Below are positions 53,448 to 63,410 of a stretch of DNA of 64,000 nucleotides, piece after piece. Both the position numbers and the translations under genes were made by a program. Source of the DNA: Bradyrhizobium lupini. Its GTDB lineage: Bacteria > Pseudomonadota > Alphaproteobacteria > Rhizobiales > Xanthobacteraceae. Numbering within the stretch: position 1 is the first letter of the stretch; each line of letters opens with the position of its first letter. The notes below the pieces were generated by a model. That model was not told the DNA's origin and ran no database searches. It worked only from the letters and a program-made list of their open reading frames with translations. Location of the stretch: positions 496,001-560,000 of the forward strand of contig NZ_CP162553.1 of assembly GCF_040939785.1 (NCBI RefSeq). Direction: 5' to 3'.

Positions 53448-54032
53448 TCAGTGCTTGTTGGACAGCCGGTCCAGCAGCGGGGTGGTAATCACACCGAACA
53501 TCTTTGGATCGCCATAGGCACGCGCCGACAGCATGGCGCCGTGAATGGTCGCCATGAATCCTTCGGCCTCGACGCGGGCTGTGCCGGAGAGTTTGAGTTG
53601 CCCTTTCCGCTTGCCACGCTCCATGACGGCCGTCAGCCAGGAAGCCAAGGAGCGGAAGTGCGCACGGACTTCGAGCGCAACCTCCTCCGGCAGGATCGGA
53701 AGCTCGCTGGCCAGCAGCGCGCACACGCAGAACGGCGCTGTCGCATCATTGATGCACGCCTTCCAGTACGCGACATAGTTTTCGAGCTGGTCGCGCGGAT
53801 CAGGGACATTGCGCTCGAGCGCGGACAGTCCCGCCTCGGCTTCGGCGCGGTAGCGCGACACGAGCGTGCGGACCAGATCGACCTTGCTGGCGAAATGATG
53901 GTGGATGCTCGGCTTGCGGATACCGACCACCTCGGCCACGTCGGCGTAGCTGAAACCATTGTAGCCGCCCGCGATGATCAAGCTGCGCGCGCAGGCCAGG
54001 ATGTCGTCGGCTGTCGAGGAAACGTGGGTCAT
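53448..54032 (-). CDS. TetR family regulator
   Basis: 194 residues. The helix-turn-helix is in LIIAGGYNGFSYADVAEVVG and IRKPSIHHHFASKVDLV. The ligand domain contains two cysteines (FCVCALLAS) that could be ligand or redox sensing. The palindrome at 54043-54058 in front of its own gene and the copy before the downstream membrane gene predict autoregulation and a two-target regulon. Downstream on the same strand lies that membrane-protein gene, 105 bases away. Confidence 0.9.
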   Translation of the reverse strand: MTHVSSTADDILACARSLIIAGGYNGFSYADVAEVVGIRKPSIHHHFASKVDLVRTLVSRYRAEAEAGLSALERNVPDPRDQLENYVAYWKACINDATAPFCVCALLASELPILPEEVALEVRAHFRSLASWLTAVMERGKRKGQLKLSGTARVEAEGFMATIHGAMLSARAYGDPKMFGVITTPLLDRLSNKH

Positions 54033-54042
54033 GGTCCCTAGC

Positions 54043-54058
54043 TACCTTCCAGTTGGTA
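54043..54058 (-). promoter_or_regulatory. TetR operator upstream of the tetR gene
   Basis: TACCTTCCAGTTGGTA, 11 bases upstream of the TetR start codon, partner of the site at 53357-53372. Confidence 0.65.
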
Positions 54059-54108
54059 GGGCGTCAAGAACGGGATGCTTCAACCATCCGTGAGTGCTAG
54101 GAGCTTGC

Positions 54109-54606
54109 ATGACCATTCGCCCGATCGTCCGCTATCCCGACCGCCGGCTCGCCATGCCGGCTCACCCCGTCACCGCGTTCGACGATGCGCTCCGCGAGCT
54201 TGCAAATGATCTGCTCGAGACCATGCGCGCCGCGCCCGGCATCGGCATCACGGCGCCGCATGTCGGCGTGCCCTTGCGCGTCGTCGTGCTCGAGCTCGAC
54301 GCCAGGGACGGTGCACAGACCTATGTCAATCCGGAGATCGAATGGGCCTCACCCGAGATGATCCTGCATCGCGAAGGCAGCGTCTCGATGCCCGGCGTCA
54401 ACGACGAGGTCCAGCGCCACGCCCGCGTGCGGATCAGCTATCGGGATCTCGACGGCAGCATGCACAAAGAGGAGTCGGAAGCCTTGCGTGCTGTCTGCCA
54501 CCAGCACGAGATCGACCAGCTCGACGGCATGTTCTGGATCCAGCGCCTGTCGCGGCTGAAGCGGGAGCGGCTGGTGAAGAGGTTCGAGAAGATGTCGCGC
54601 GAGTGA
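54109..54606 (+). CDS. Peptide deformylase-like protein lacking metal ligands
   Basis: 165 residues from ATG 54109 (MTIRPIVRYPDRRL), AGGAG upstream. The overall PDF fold and all three motif positions are recognisable, but each is changed. Motif 1 reads GIGITAPHVG (His51 for the usual Gln). Motif 2 reads EGSVSMPG (Ser91 for the metal-binding Cys). Motif 3 reads QHEIDQLDG (His133 and Glu134 kept, Gln137 for the second metal His). A normal deformylase needs Cys and both His to hold Fe(II). Removal of N-formyl groups is therefore doubtful; a changed activity or a binding role is likely. The housekeeping def gene is not in this window. Confidence 0.85.
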   Translation: MTIRPIVRYPDRRLAMPAHPVTAFDDALRELANDLLETMRAAPGIGITAPHVGVPLRVVVLELDARDGAQTYVNPEIEWASPEMILHREGSVSMPGVNDEVQRHARVRISYRDLDGSMHKEESEALRAVCHQHEIDQLDGMFWIQRLSRLKRERLVKRFEKMSRE

Positions 54607-54665
54607 GCGGGCCGGCAAATATCCGGCTTGTGTGAAATCGCGCCGGCCCGTTGGGAGGGAGACGA

Positions 54666-55529
54666 ATGACATATTCAGGTCGTTGTGCCTGCGGCGCGGT
54701 TTGTTACACCATTGCGTCCGCGCCGATCCGCGGCTTCCAATGCCAGTGCAGCGACTGTCAGCGCGATACCGGCAGCGGCCACAGCTCCATCTTCGTGTTC
54801 GCGCGCAGCGCAGTCGCGGTGACAGGCGAGGTGCGCGAAATCGAGCGCACTGCCGTCAGCGGCGCGGTCAAGCGCAAAGGGTTCTGTCCGAACTGCGGCT
54901 CGCCCATCTACAACAAGCCGGACGAGAAGCCGGACTTAATCGGCATCTATGTCGGCACGCTGGACGATGCCAGCACGTTCAAACCGTCCGTCGTGCTGTT
55001 CTGCTCGCGCGGATATGCCTGGGATCACCTCGATCCCGAGATTCCCAAACTCCCGGATGGCACCCGGGATCGCGCTGATTTCTTGCAGATTGGGGGACAG
55101 CCAATGGCGATGAGCTTCGAGCTATCGATGCTGCCCGCCGCAATCGTCTGGGGCTTTGTACAGCTTGTCGCCGCCGCGCAGGCCGCGAACCTGCAGTACG
55201 GCCTCAGATGGGTCGCCAGCCCGGGCGACACCGAGATGCCGCCGCTTAAGCCCATCCCCCGCCGGGCAAAGAACGGAAACGTCTCCATGAGGCGTGGCCG
55301 CGATGCCTTCACGCCCGCTTCCCGCTCCGCTTGCTCATTGGCGCGTTACGACGCTCGCGTTTGCCGCGCGCGATTTCCGTCGCCAGCGCATCCAGCTTCG
55401 GCTCCCAGAAATTGCGGAACTGACCGATCCATGCATCCACCGCTTGGAGGCCCGCAGCATCGACCGAATAGAGCCGTCTTTGCGCCTCCGCCCGAACCAT
55501 CGCGAAGCCGCTCTCGCGCAGCACCTTGA
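54666..55529 (+). CDS. GFA family protein, reading frame run on into a MAPEG remnant
   Basis: From ATG 54666 (MTYSGRCACGA) with GGGAGG upstream. The first about 140 residues are a complete GFA domain: CACG, CQCSDCQRDTG and FCPNCGSPIYNK hold the zinc cysteines. No stop codon separates it from the next gene, so translation continues through a MAPEG-like start and then through non-coding sequence antisense to arsR, ending at 55529 after 287 residues. The last 90 residues look like shadow. The natural end was probably near 55090-55103. Confidence 0.75.
   Translation: MTYSGRCACGAVCYTIASAPIRGFQCQCSDCQRDTGSGHSSIFVFARSAVAVTGEVREIERTAVSGAVKRKGFCPNCGSPIYNKPDEKPDLIGIYVGTLDDASTFKPSVVLFCSRGYAWDHLDPEIPKLPDGTRDRADFLQIGGQPMAMSFELSMLPAAIVWGFVQLVAAAQAANLQYGLRWVASPGDTEMPPLKPIPRRAKNGNVSMRRGRDAFTPASRSACSLARYDARVCRARFPSPAHPASAPRNCGTDRSMHPPLGGPQHRPNRAVFAPPPEPSRSRSRAAP
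55104..55260 (+). pseudogene. Truncated MAPEG family gene
   Basis: ATG 55104 has its own GGGGGAC 6 bases upstream. It encodes AMSFELSMLPAAIVWGFVQL, then AAAQAANLQYGLRW and PGDTEMPPLKP, the first helix and loop of a MAPEG-like membrane protein. After about 50 residues the similarity ends, and the remaining two thirds are missing; the arsR gene starts its 3' end 49 bases further on. It reads like a deletion scar. Confidence 0.55.
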
Positions 55530-55671
55530 GGTGCTGCGACACGGCGGCCTGCGTGATCCCGAACTCCGCTCCGATCACTTCGACGACCTCGCCGGACGCC
55601 ATCTCGCCGGGCGCAAGCAGCTCGAGGATGCGACGGCGGACGGGGTCGGCAAGGACCTCGAAGATTTGCAT
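55309..55671 (-). CDS. ArsR family transcriptional regulator
   Basis: 120 residues from ATG 55671 (MQIFEVLADPVRRRILELL), AGGAAG upstream. The winged helix recognition part is EVIGAEFGITQAAVSQHLKVLRESGF and the wing VRAEAQRRLYSVD. There are no obvious metal-site cysteines, as in the ArsR group that is paired with SRPBCC proteins. Its ATG shares one base with the upstream SRPBCC stop (TGATG), so it is translationally coupled. In most genomes this pair is in the opposite order. Confidence 0.9.
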   Translation of the reverse strand: MQIFEVLADPVRRRILELLAPGEMASGEVVEVIGAEFGITQAAVSQHLKVLRESGFAMVRAEAQRRLYSVDAAGLQAVDAWIGQFRNFWEPKLDALATEIARGKRERRNAPMSKRSGKRA

Positions 55672-56333
55672 CAGCTTCCTGTGCCCGGATGCGCCACGTC
55701 GGGCGGCGTCTCGCCGCGATAGAAAGCGATGGTACGGTCCGACCGCTGTTTCGCGGACGCAGGATCCACGCCGCTTGCGACATGCGCTGCGCGCCAATAC
55801 TCGCCGCTGCTCGTCATGAATTCCTTGCCCGCGGGAGAGCCCATCCATGCCTCGGCCGTCTCATGGTCGACCGATGCCCCGGTCGCAACATATCGCTCCA
55901 GCCCGGCAATGGCGAGATCCCAGCCGATCCCGACTGCCCCTGGACCGAACTGATTCCAATGATCCTCGATCATCGCGGTGTGCTCGAGCGTCAGCCGCGC
56001 CTGGCTTCGTTCTGCCGTCAGCTTGACGTCGATCCAGCTCATCGCGCCGCCGAATTCCCAGGTCGCCGCAAAATGGGTCGGCGGCGTACATGCCGTGATG
56101 GTCCCGCCTGCATTCCCCTTGAGCTGGTATTTTCCGCCGAGCCGGAGATCTCCCTCGACCGGCAAGAACCAGCGCGGAATGCGTTGCTCGCTGGTCACTG
56201 CGTCCCAGAGATCGTCGACGCTGGTCTCGTAAAGCCGCGTCAGTGTCACCGCACTGGCTGCCTTCCCGTCCTTCTCGAAATTCCTCACCGAACGCGTAAC
56301 CAGCCCTAATACCCTGACGACGTCGATCTCCAT
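55671..56333 (-). CDS. SRPBCC (AHSA1-like) domain protein
   Basis: 220 residues from ATG 56333, with AAGGAGGAG directly upstream. The helix-grip domain runs from LTRLYETSVDDLWDAVTSEQRIPRWFLPVEGDLRLGG to about residue 150 (MIEDHWNQFGPGAVGIGWDL). The C-terminal 60 residues (EAWMGSPAGKEFMTSSGEYW) are the extension seen in ArsR-linked members. It probably binds a hydrophobic ligand. Confidence 0.88.
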   Translation of the reverse strand: MEIDVVRVLGLVTRSVRNFEKDGKAASAVTLTRLYETSVDDLWDAVTSEQRIPRWFLPVEGDLRLGGKYQLKGNAGGTITACTPPTHFAATWEFGGAMSWIDVKLTAERSQARLTLEHTAMIEDHWNQFGPGAVGIGWDLAIAGLERYVATGASVDHETAEAWMGSPAGKEFMTSSGEYWRAAHVASGVDPASAKQRSDRTIAFYRGETPPDVAHPGTGS

Positions 56334-56389
56334 GGCGCTCCTCCTTGTCGTTTCGTGCCAGGATTAATATCGGTCGACGCTAATATAAG

Positions 56390-57187
56390 TCAATTCTTAT
56401 ATTCAGGGAAAATACCGCTCAGATATTTCCCTGGTGGTTTCCCGAGCGCCTTCTTGAACATGGTGATGAAGGCCGCGACGGAGTCGTAGCCGAGATCGGC
56501 GGACACCTGCTGCACGCTCGCGCCGGACGTCAGCTCCCGCAAGGCGACGATCAGGTGCAATTGCTGGCGCCACCGCCCGAAGCTTAAGCCCGTCTCCCTG
56601 ACCACGAGACGCGCGAGGCTGCTCTCGCTCAGCGCGACGCGATCGGCCCATTCGGCCAGCGTCCTGCGATCGGAAGGGTTTTTCGCCAGCGCCGCGGCAA
56701 TCTTCTTCAACCGCGGCTCGGGCGAGAGCGGCAGATGCAGCTGCTGAACCGGCATGCGGGGAAGCTCGCGCAGCAGGACGCTCGCCAGAAGCTCCACCCT
56801 CGCCTCGTCATCCGCGATCTGATTGGCCAGCTCGACGATCACTTCACGCAGCAGTGGGGAGATCGAAAGCGTGCAGCACCGATCCGGCAGGTCCACGACC
56901 TCAGGCTCGATGTAGACGAAAAACAGCCGGGCGTTTTCCGTCGCGAGGTTGCTGTGCTGCATGCCTCCTGGAATCCACACCGCGCAATGCGGCGGCACCA
57001 TCCACAGACCGGTGGGAACGCGGCACGTCACGGCGCCGCCCAGCGCAAAGACAAGTTGCCCCTTGCGGTGCCTGTGATCGGGCACCTCGTCCTTGGTCCC
57101 GATCACGTCGACGCGCACGGCGATAACGGGCGCGGAGACATCATCCACATCAAGATCAGGCCATGGAAAACGGAGCGGCTGCCGCAT
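56390..57187 (-). CDS. AraC family regulator with N-terminal cupin
   Basis: 265 residues from ATG 57187 (MRQPLRFPWPDLD). The N-terminal cupin sensor domain has DHRHRKGQLVFALGGAVTC and WIPGGMQHSN. The C-terminal double helix-turn-helix has LAEWADRVALSESSLARLV and VQQVSADLGYDSVAAFITMFKKALGKPPG. It is divergent from the esterase gene with 121 bases between, the usual place for its target promoter. Confidence 0.88.
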   Translation of the reverse strand: MRQPLRFPWPDLDVDDVSAPVIAVRVDVIGTKDEVPDHRHRKGQLVFALGGAVTCRVPTGLWMVPPHCAVWIPGGMQHSNLATENARLFFVYIEPEVVDLPDRCCTLSISPLLREVIVELANQIADDEARVELLASVLLRELPRMPVQQLHLPLSPEPRLKKIAAALAKNPSDRRTLAEWADRVALSESSLARLVVRETGLSFGRWRQQLHLIVALRELTSGASVQQVSADLGYDSVAAFITMFKKALGKPPGKYLSGIFPEYKN

Positions 57188-57209
57188 GTTGCCGGTTTTT
57201 AGAAATTGA

Positions 57210-58858
<1,649 letters not shown>

Positions 58859-58865
58859 GCGTACC

Positions 58866-60122
58866 TCACCCGCCCGCCATCAGCTCCTTCGCCAGCGCCA
58901 TGTAGGCAGGCAGCGTCACGGGATCGTTGGCGGCGTTGCCCGCGGCGGGGTGCGAGGCGTAGCGCGCGATCACCATCTCGGCCTTGGGATCGATATAGAT
59001 GCCCTGGCCGTGAACGCCACGCGCCATATAGGCGCCGTGGGCGTTGTGCGTGACCCACCATTGATTGCGATAGGAGGCACCTGTTAGCGTGGTGTAGCCA
59101 GCCGGCTTGAATTTTTCGGGATCGCCGCCGCGCGCGATGTCCTCGACGACAGATGAAGGCACGATCTGCCGGCCGTTGAAGCGGCCGTGATTGCGCACGG
59201 TCTCGCCGAATCGGGCGAGATCGCGCAAGCAGGTCGACAGGCCGCCGCCGCCGCTTTCGGTGCCGATGCGATCGACGTGGTAATGCGCGTCTTCCTCCGC
59301 GCCCATCGGCTGCCAGATGCGCTCGGAGAGCAGATCGGACAACGTCATGCCGCTGACGCGCCGGATGATCCAGGCCAGCACGTCTGTGTTGACGGTCTTG
59401 TAGGCAAAGACCTTGCCGTGCTCGCCCTGCTTCTTTTGCCCGACCAGGAAATCGAAGATGGTGGTCGCACCGTCATAGTCGGGTGGAATCGGCGCCATGC
59501 CGTTGGCGCGCCGCAGTCCCCACACATGCGAGTTCTTGTCGGTGTAAATTTCGGTGTATTCGAGCCCGGTGGTCATATCCATGACCTCGTGCACGCGCGC
59601 GTCGCCGAACGCGCTCGCCTTCAGCTCCGGCACATAGTCCGTGACGGGCGCCTGCGGATCGATCTTGCCCTCGGCGACCAGAATGCCGGCGAGCAAGCCG
59701 GTGAACGACTTCGTCACCGACATCGCGATATGCGGCTTGTGCGGCTTCAACGCGCCGAAATAGCGCTCATACATCAGCTTGCCCCGATGCAGCACGGCGA
59801 TGCCGTCGGTGTAGGTTTCCTCGAGCATCTTCGCGAACGTCATGGGCCGCCTGTCCATGGTGGTCGAGGCCGACGCACCGATGTCGTGGTCTTCCCGCGG
59901 CAACACCGATGCAGGCCCCGCCCCGCGCCAGACATTCACGGTCGGCACCAGCTGGCGCATGTTGCTCCATGCCCAGCGTAGCTCGGGGAAGCTGCGGAAC
60001 GAACCATCCTGGAAGCTGATGGTGCGGTCCGGAGACGGCGGGAAGCCTTTCATCCAGCCGAGTGTTTCGGGATCGGTTTCGGCGGAGGTTGCGGGCGACT
60101 GACTCGGCGCGGTGGCAGACAT
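58866..60122 (-). CDS. Serine hydrolase (beta-lactamase/class C family), second copy
   Basis: 418 residues from ATG 60122 (MSATAPSQS; ATG 60128 is 6 bases upstream and also possible, GGAG lies at 60136-60133). The nucleophile motif is SVTK in IAMSVTKSFTGLL. YKTVNTDVLAWII lies at the second motif, and GVHGQGIYIDP near the C-terminus takes the KTG place. Without a signal peptide, a cytoplasmic esterase or peptidase-type function is more likely than resistance. Its stop is 7 bases from the esterase pseudogene. Confidence 0.85.
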   Translation of the reverse strand: MSATAPSQSPATSAETDPETLGWMKGFPPSPDRTISFQDGSFRSFPELRWAWSNMRQLVPTVNVWRGAGPASVLPREDHDIGASASTTMDRRPMTFAKMLEETYTDGIAVLHRGKLMYERYFGALKPHKPHIAMSVTKSFTGLLAGILVAEGKIDPQAPVTDYVPELKASAFGDARVHEVMDMTTGLEYTEIYTDKNSHVWGLRRANGMAPIPPDYDGATTIFDFLVGQKKQGEHGKVFAYKTVNTDVLAWIIRRVSGMTLSDLLSERIWQPMGAEEDAHYHVDRIGTESGGGGLSTCLRDLARFGETVRNHGRFNGRQIVPSSVVEDIARGGDPEKFKPAGYTTLTGASYRNQWWVTHNAHGAYMARGVHGQGIYIDPKAEMVIARYASHPAAGNAANDPVTLPAYMALAKELMAGG

Positions 60123-60360
60123 GAACATTGGCTCCGGAAGCGAACGACGGGGGTTTCGTATCATGGAGACGCGTGGCGAACATCCAGTGTTTGCGCCGAG
60201 GCGACCGTCGCCGTGGGCTGGGCACCAATCGTCTCCTGCGCGCCAGCCATCGTCGCACCATTCTGCGTCAAACGGTCCCGCAAGGCGCGCTGAACAAAAC
60301 ACTTGCCTGAGGCTTCTATCGTCCTCAACCCGCCCACTTTGAAAAGACGGACGACATCTC

Positions 60361-60711
60361 ATGCAAGTTCGCAAGTTTGCCATCTCGGACGCAACGCTCG
60401 AGCGTTCGCCCGGCCAGGATGGCGACATATTCGTCGGCAACGTGATCGACCAGCGTCACGGCGCGCCGATCACCATCGGCTACGGCCGCTACGCGCCGAA
60501 CCAGATCCTCGACGAGACAATCGCCGTCGACGACGTGATGATCGTGCTCGAAGGGAAGCTCTCGGTGTCGAGCAACGCCGGCACCGTGACCGCCGGTCCG
60601 GGCGAGACCGTCCACATGCCCAAGGGCACGCAGGTCACCATTCGCTCGCATGAGCAAGGCGCCGTCACCGCCTATGTCACCTATCCGCACTGGCAGGAGG
60701 CGCACGGGTGA
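60361..60711 (+). CDS. Small cupin protein (EutQ-like)
   Basis: 116 residues, single cupin barrel: ITIGYGRYAPNQILDETIAVDDVMIVLEGK and GPGETVHMPKGTQVTIRS. The conserved metal-binding His pair is not clear, so a non-metal EutQ-like cupin is possible. No eut genes are nearby. It is divergent from the serine hydrolase and followed by a terminator. Confidence 0.8.
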   Translation: MQVRKFAISDATLERSPGQDGDIFVGNVIDQRHGAPITIGYGRYAPNQILDETIAVDDVMIVLEGKLSVSSNAGTVTAGPGETVHMPKGTQVTIRSHEQGAVTAYVTYPHWQEAHG

Positions 60712-60753
60712 AGCAGGCCTTTCGCGCACTGCGCGCCCCGCTATCAATTGGCT

Positions 60754-60782
60754 CGATCGACGGCGCAGAGCCCCGTCGATCG
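60754..60782. terminator. Bidirectional terminator between the cupin and SDR genes
   Basis: CGATCGACGG (60754-60763) pairs perfectly with CCGTCGATCG (60773-60782), loop 9 bases, between two convergent genes. There is no long T run, so it is a hairpin-only candidate. Confidence 0.6.
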
Positions 60783-60801
60783 GGCCCGAGCGGATTCGTG
60801 G

Positions 60802-61560
60802 TCAGGTCAGGCGGACCGACATGCCGCCGTCAACCGTCATGGGGCTGCCCGTCATGAACGATGCCCGGTCGCTCAGGAGAAAAACCGCCGCCTGCGCGAT
60901 CTCCTTGGGACTGGCCATCCGCTTCATCGGGTGGAGCCCGGCGATGAAATTCAGGGCGTCGGGATTTCCTTCGCCCGCCGCCGGGGTGATGGTCCCTCCA
61001 GGCAGAAGCGCGTTGACGCGAATGCCTTCGGCCGCATGCTCGGCGCCCAGTGATTGAGCCAGGCCGATCAGTCCTGCCTTTGAGGCTGCGTACGCCGCCA
61101 TTCCCGGCAGGCCCCCGTTGCTGAAGCCAACGAAGGACGAGGTGAAAACGATCGAACCGCCGCCCTGCTTGCGCAGTGCCGGGATCTGCGCCTTCGCGCT
61201 GAGGAACGCCGAGGTGAGATTCACCGCAAGCACATCGGTCCAGTTTTCGACGCTCATCTCGGGGACTGGCGTCATCTCGCCGACAATGCCGGCATTGTTG
61301 AAAGCGCCGTCGAGCTTTCCGAAAGTCTTGACGGCGTGCTCGACAAGGCGGGCTGCATGGCCGGTGTCCCGAACATCCCCGGCGAGAAACGTCGCGCGCC
61401 CTCCGGCGCTCTTGATGCTTGCAACAACGGCCTGCAGCTCGGGGCCGCGACGCGCCCCGAGCACCACATCGGCGCCTTCGGACGCGAACAACGATGCTGC
61501 GGCAGCACCGATACCGCTGCTGGCGCCGGTTACGATGATCGTCTTGTTTGCCAGTTCCAC
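60802..61560 (-). CDS. Short-chain dehydrogenase/reductase
   Basis: 252 residues. Cofactor loop TGASSGIG at residues 12-19, NNAGIVG at about 89, catalytic Ser in FTSSFVG, Tyr and Lys in YAASKAGL. The closing MTGSPMTVDGGMSV is typical of the FabG-like SDR group. GGAGAG is the ribosome-binding site. The 35-bp inverted repeat upstream overlaps this site. Confidence 0.92.
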   Translation of the reverse strand: MELANKTIIVTGASSGIGAAAASLFASEGADVVLGARRGPELQAVVASIKSAGGRATFLAGDVRDTGHAARLVEHAVKTFGKLDGAFNNAGIVGEMTPVPEMSVENWTDVLAVNLTSAFLSAKAQIPALRKQGGGSIVFTSSFVGFSNGGLPGMAAYAASKAGLIGLAQSLGAEHAAEGIRVNALLPGGTITPAAGEGNPDALNFIAGLHPMKRMASPKEIAQAAVFLLSDRASFMTGSPMTVDGGMSVRLT

Positions 61561-61571
61561 CGTGAGACTCT

Positions 61572-61606
61572 CCTGATGTCAAAAAGGAGCCGAACAAGAC
61601 ATCAGG
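61572..61606 (-). promoter_or_regulatory. Inverted repeat in front of the SDR gene
   Basis: CCTGATGTC (61572-61580) and GACATCAGG (61598-61606) are perfect inverted copies 17 bases apart, starting 12 bases upstream of the SDR start codon. It may be an operator or an RNA hairpin touching the ribosome-binding site. Confidence 0.45.
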
Positions 61607-61676
61607 CACCAGCGAGCTGCCACCCGTTTCCCGAGTTGAACGCGGGATCACATCGTGGCGGTATTGATCCGCGAAT

Positions 61677-61716
61677 GGCGGCCTGCCGGTCTCCGCGATC
61701 GGAGTGACAGGCCGCC
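61677..61716 (-). terminator. Terminator-like hairpin after the AraC gene
   Basis: GGCGGCCTG (61677-61685) pairs with CAGGCCGCC (61708-61716), and an inner CTCCG/CGGAG pair closes the loop. It lies 11 bases past the AraC-type gene on the - strand. Confidence 0.6.
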
Positions 61717-61727
61717 GTCAGCAGACG

Positions 61728-62609
61728 CTACTTCAGCGGCAAGAAAACGTCCGCGACCGTCTCGTGCTCCGGCACCTCCGGGAACAGGCTCAGCCGCTGG
61801 CAATAGATCGGGAAGTCGCGCGCTTCTTCGCCGCTGGCGGGAAGCCAGTCGCGATAAAGGAAGAGCGCGGCCGGCTCGAGATTGTCGGTGTAGCCGACGA
61901 CGCGCAGCACCGCGCAGCGTCCGCCGGGGATCTCGCTGGCCTTGATTTCTTCGCCGTTCGCCACGATCGCTTGTGCGGTCCCGACGCAAAGGTCCACGCT
62001 GTAATCGGCGGGTGATGCAGGCCGGCGCTCGGAACGCCAGACATTGAAGGTCGGACTTGTGCTGGGGTGCAGGTGAGCCGCCTTGCGCCACGCGATGAAG
62101 CGCTGGATTGTGGCGGGAAGCGTCGCCGGGTCGCCGCGATGCTCCATGATCGCCACCGGTGTCGGGGGCACATCGCGGATCGTCACGTCGTCAGTGGTAA
62201 GGGTCTTCTGCATGAGCTTGCTCCTCGCATTGTCGAGAGGCCCTAAGGCCGCAAGCCACGGCTCCCAGTCGGGAGACTTCCGGAACGACGACGGAGATTG
62301 CCCGAACCGTTGCCGAAAGGCGCGGGCGAAGGCATCCGGTGCGTCGTAACCGGCATCCATCGCAACATCCGTGACATCAAGGGCGTCCATATAGGCCAGC
62401 TGGTGCGAAGCGCGCTTCATGCGGGCCAGCTGGACATAGCGATGCACAGATAATCCGAAGGTTGCCGAGAACTGCCGGTGGAAATGAAATTTCGAGAAGG
62501 CGGCAACAGCGCTTAAGCCGTCCAGGTCCAGATCTCCGTCGAGATGCCGGTCGATATGGTCCAGCACCCGTCGCATGCGGTCCTGATAGTTTTGCACCGC
62601 CGCCTTCAT
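61728..62609 (-). CDS. AraC-type regulator with GyrI-like ligand domain
   Basis: 293 residues from ATG 62609 (MKAAVQNYQDRM), with GGAGGAGGGAC upstream. The N-terminal AraC domain comes first (RRVLDHIDRHLDGDLDLDGL, DVAMDAGYDAPDAFARAFRQRFGQSP). The C-terminal part is a GyrI/SbmC-like small-molecule-binding domain (TIRDVPPTPVAIMEHRGDP to the end). This SoxS/Rob-like layout is typical of regulators that sense drugs or toxins. The downstream SDR gene on the same strand is a candidate target. Confidence 0.9.
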   Translation of the reverse strand: MKAAVQNYQDRMRRVLDHIDRHLDGDLDLDGLSAVAAFSKFHFHRQFSATFGLSVHRYVQLARMKRASHQLAYMDALDVTDVAMDAGYDAPDAFARAFRQRFGQSPSSFRKSPDWEPWLAALGPLDNARSKLMQKTLTTDDVTIRDVPPTPVAIMEHRGDPATLPATIQRFIAWRKAAHLHPSTSPTFNVWRSERRPASPADYSVDLCVGTAQAIVANGEEIKASEIPGGRCAVLRVVGYTDNLEPAALFLYRDWLPASGEEARDFPIYCQRLSLFPEVPEHETVADVFLPLK

Positions 62610-62817
62610 CGTCCCTCCTCCGTGGCGGCTCCATCTAGTCGCTGACGGCCATGACACGCTCGACCGATCTTGCGGTTTGGCACGGATCGCTAGCCCGGAT
62701 GGAGCTACGTCCGGCAACTGGTTTCCTCAGGGAAGACCACACCGATTGCAAGCACCTTCCTCTACGCGTTAGACTGTCGGCCCCCCTTCACCCACAAAGT
62801 GGGCGTTCCCCTTCAAG

Positions 62818-62910
62818 ATGTCAGTACGGATGAACTACCTTCCTCTACACGAACTGGCGCCCGACTTCGAACGCTTCATCCGCGATCTCGAGGACTTCAA
62901 TCGTGGCTGA
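62818..62910 (+). other. Short ORF, possibly the start of a lost gene
   Basis: 30 codons: MSVRMNYLPLHELAPDFERF, then 10 more residues before TGA at 62908. The start resembles the N-terminus of AhpD-type carboxymuconolactone decarboxylase proteins. No continuation is seen in any frame. It may be a remnant or chance. Between 62610 and 62817 I found no gene or structured element. Confidence 0.3.
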
Positions 62911-62972
62911 TGCGGTCACCGGCCATCGGGCTGCGGCTTCAGGGAAATCTCATTCGCAAACGGAATCCAAGC

Positions 62973-63319
62973 ATGACTGCAACTCTATCCATCGTCGTCC
63001 TGGCTGCCGAGCTCCTCATCAGCGCGTAGGCGCGTTCGTATCAATTGCCGCGCTTGGCTTCGCGGGAGAGGTCACGCGATCCAGGGATTTGACTGCCTTT
63101 GGCTGGGTCCTGGGGGCGCTTTACTTCGTTGTCGCCTTTACACCCCTCGTCGTAACCGCATGGGTGGCGCACAGAAGGTTTGTATCAGACAAGGCGTTCC
63201 CGGTGCTCGAAGTCATTTCGTCGCCGTACCTGGTCCCGGTGGTGCTGTGGGTTGGCGCAGCGATTTTCTGCATTGGGCTGTTGGCATTTCAAAACGGCGC
63301 GGGGCTGGCGCCGCGGTAG
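62973..63319 (+). pseudogene. Small integral membrane protein, frameshifted
   Basis: ATG 62973 opens MTATLSIVVLAAELLISA and then stops at 63027 (TAG). One missing G before TA (GCGGTA to GCGTA) restores AVGAFVSIAALGFAGEV in the next frame, and the protein continues through three more membrane helices (AFGWVLGALYFVVAFTPLVV, VPVVLWVGAAIFCIGLLAF) to 63319. Repaired length is 115 residues, four helices. The function is unknown. As read it is interrupted after 18 codons. Confidence 0.65.
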
Positions 63320-63410
63320 GGAGACCCGAAGCGATACCCTCCAGGCTGAATGCCATCAGCATCATCCAGGCGAGGCGCAGGCGTCCACGAAGATAGCGGC
63401 GGTCCGGGTA

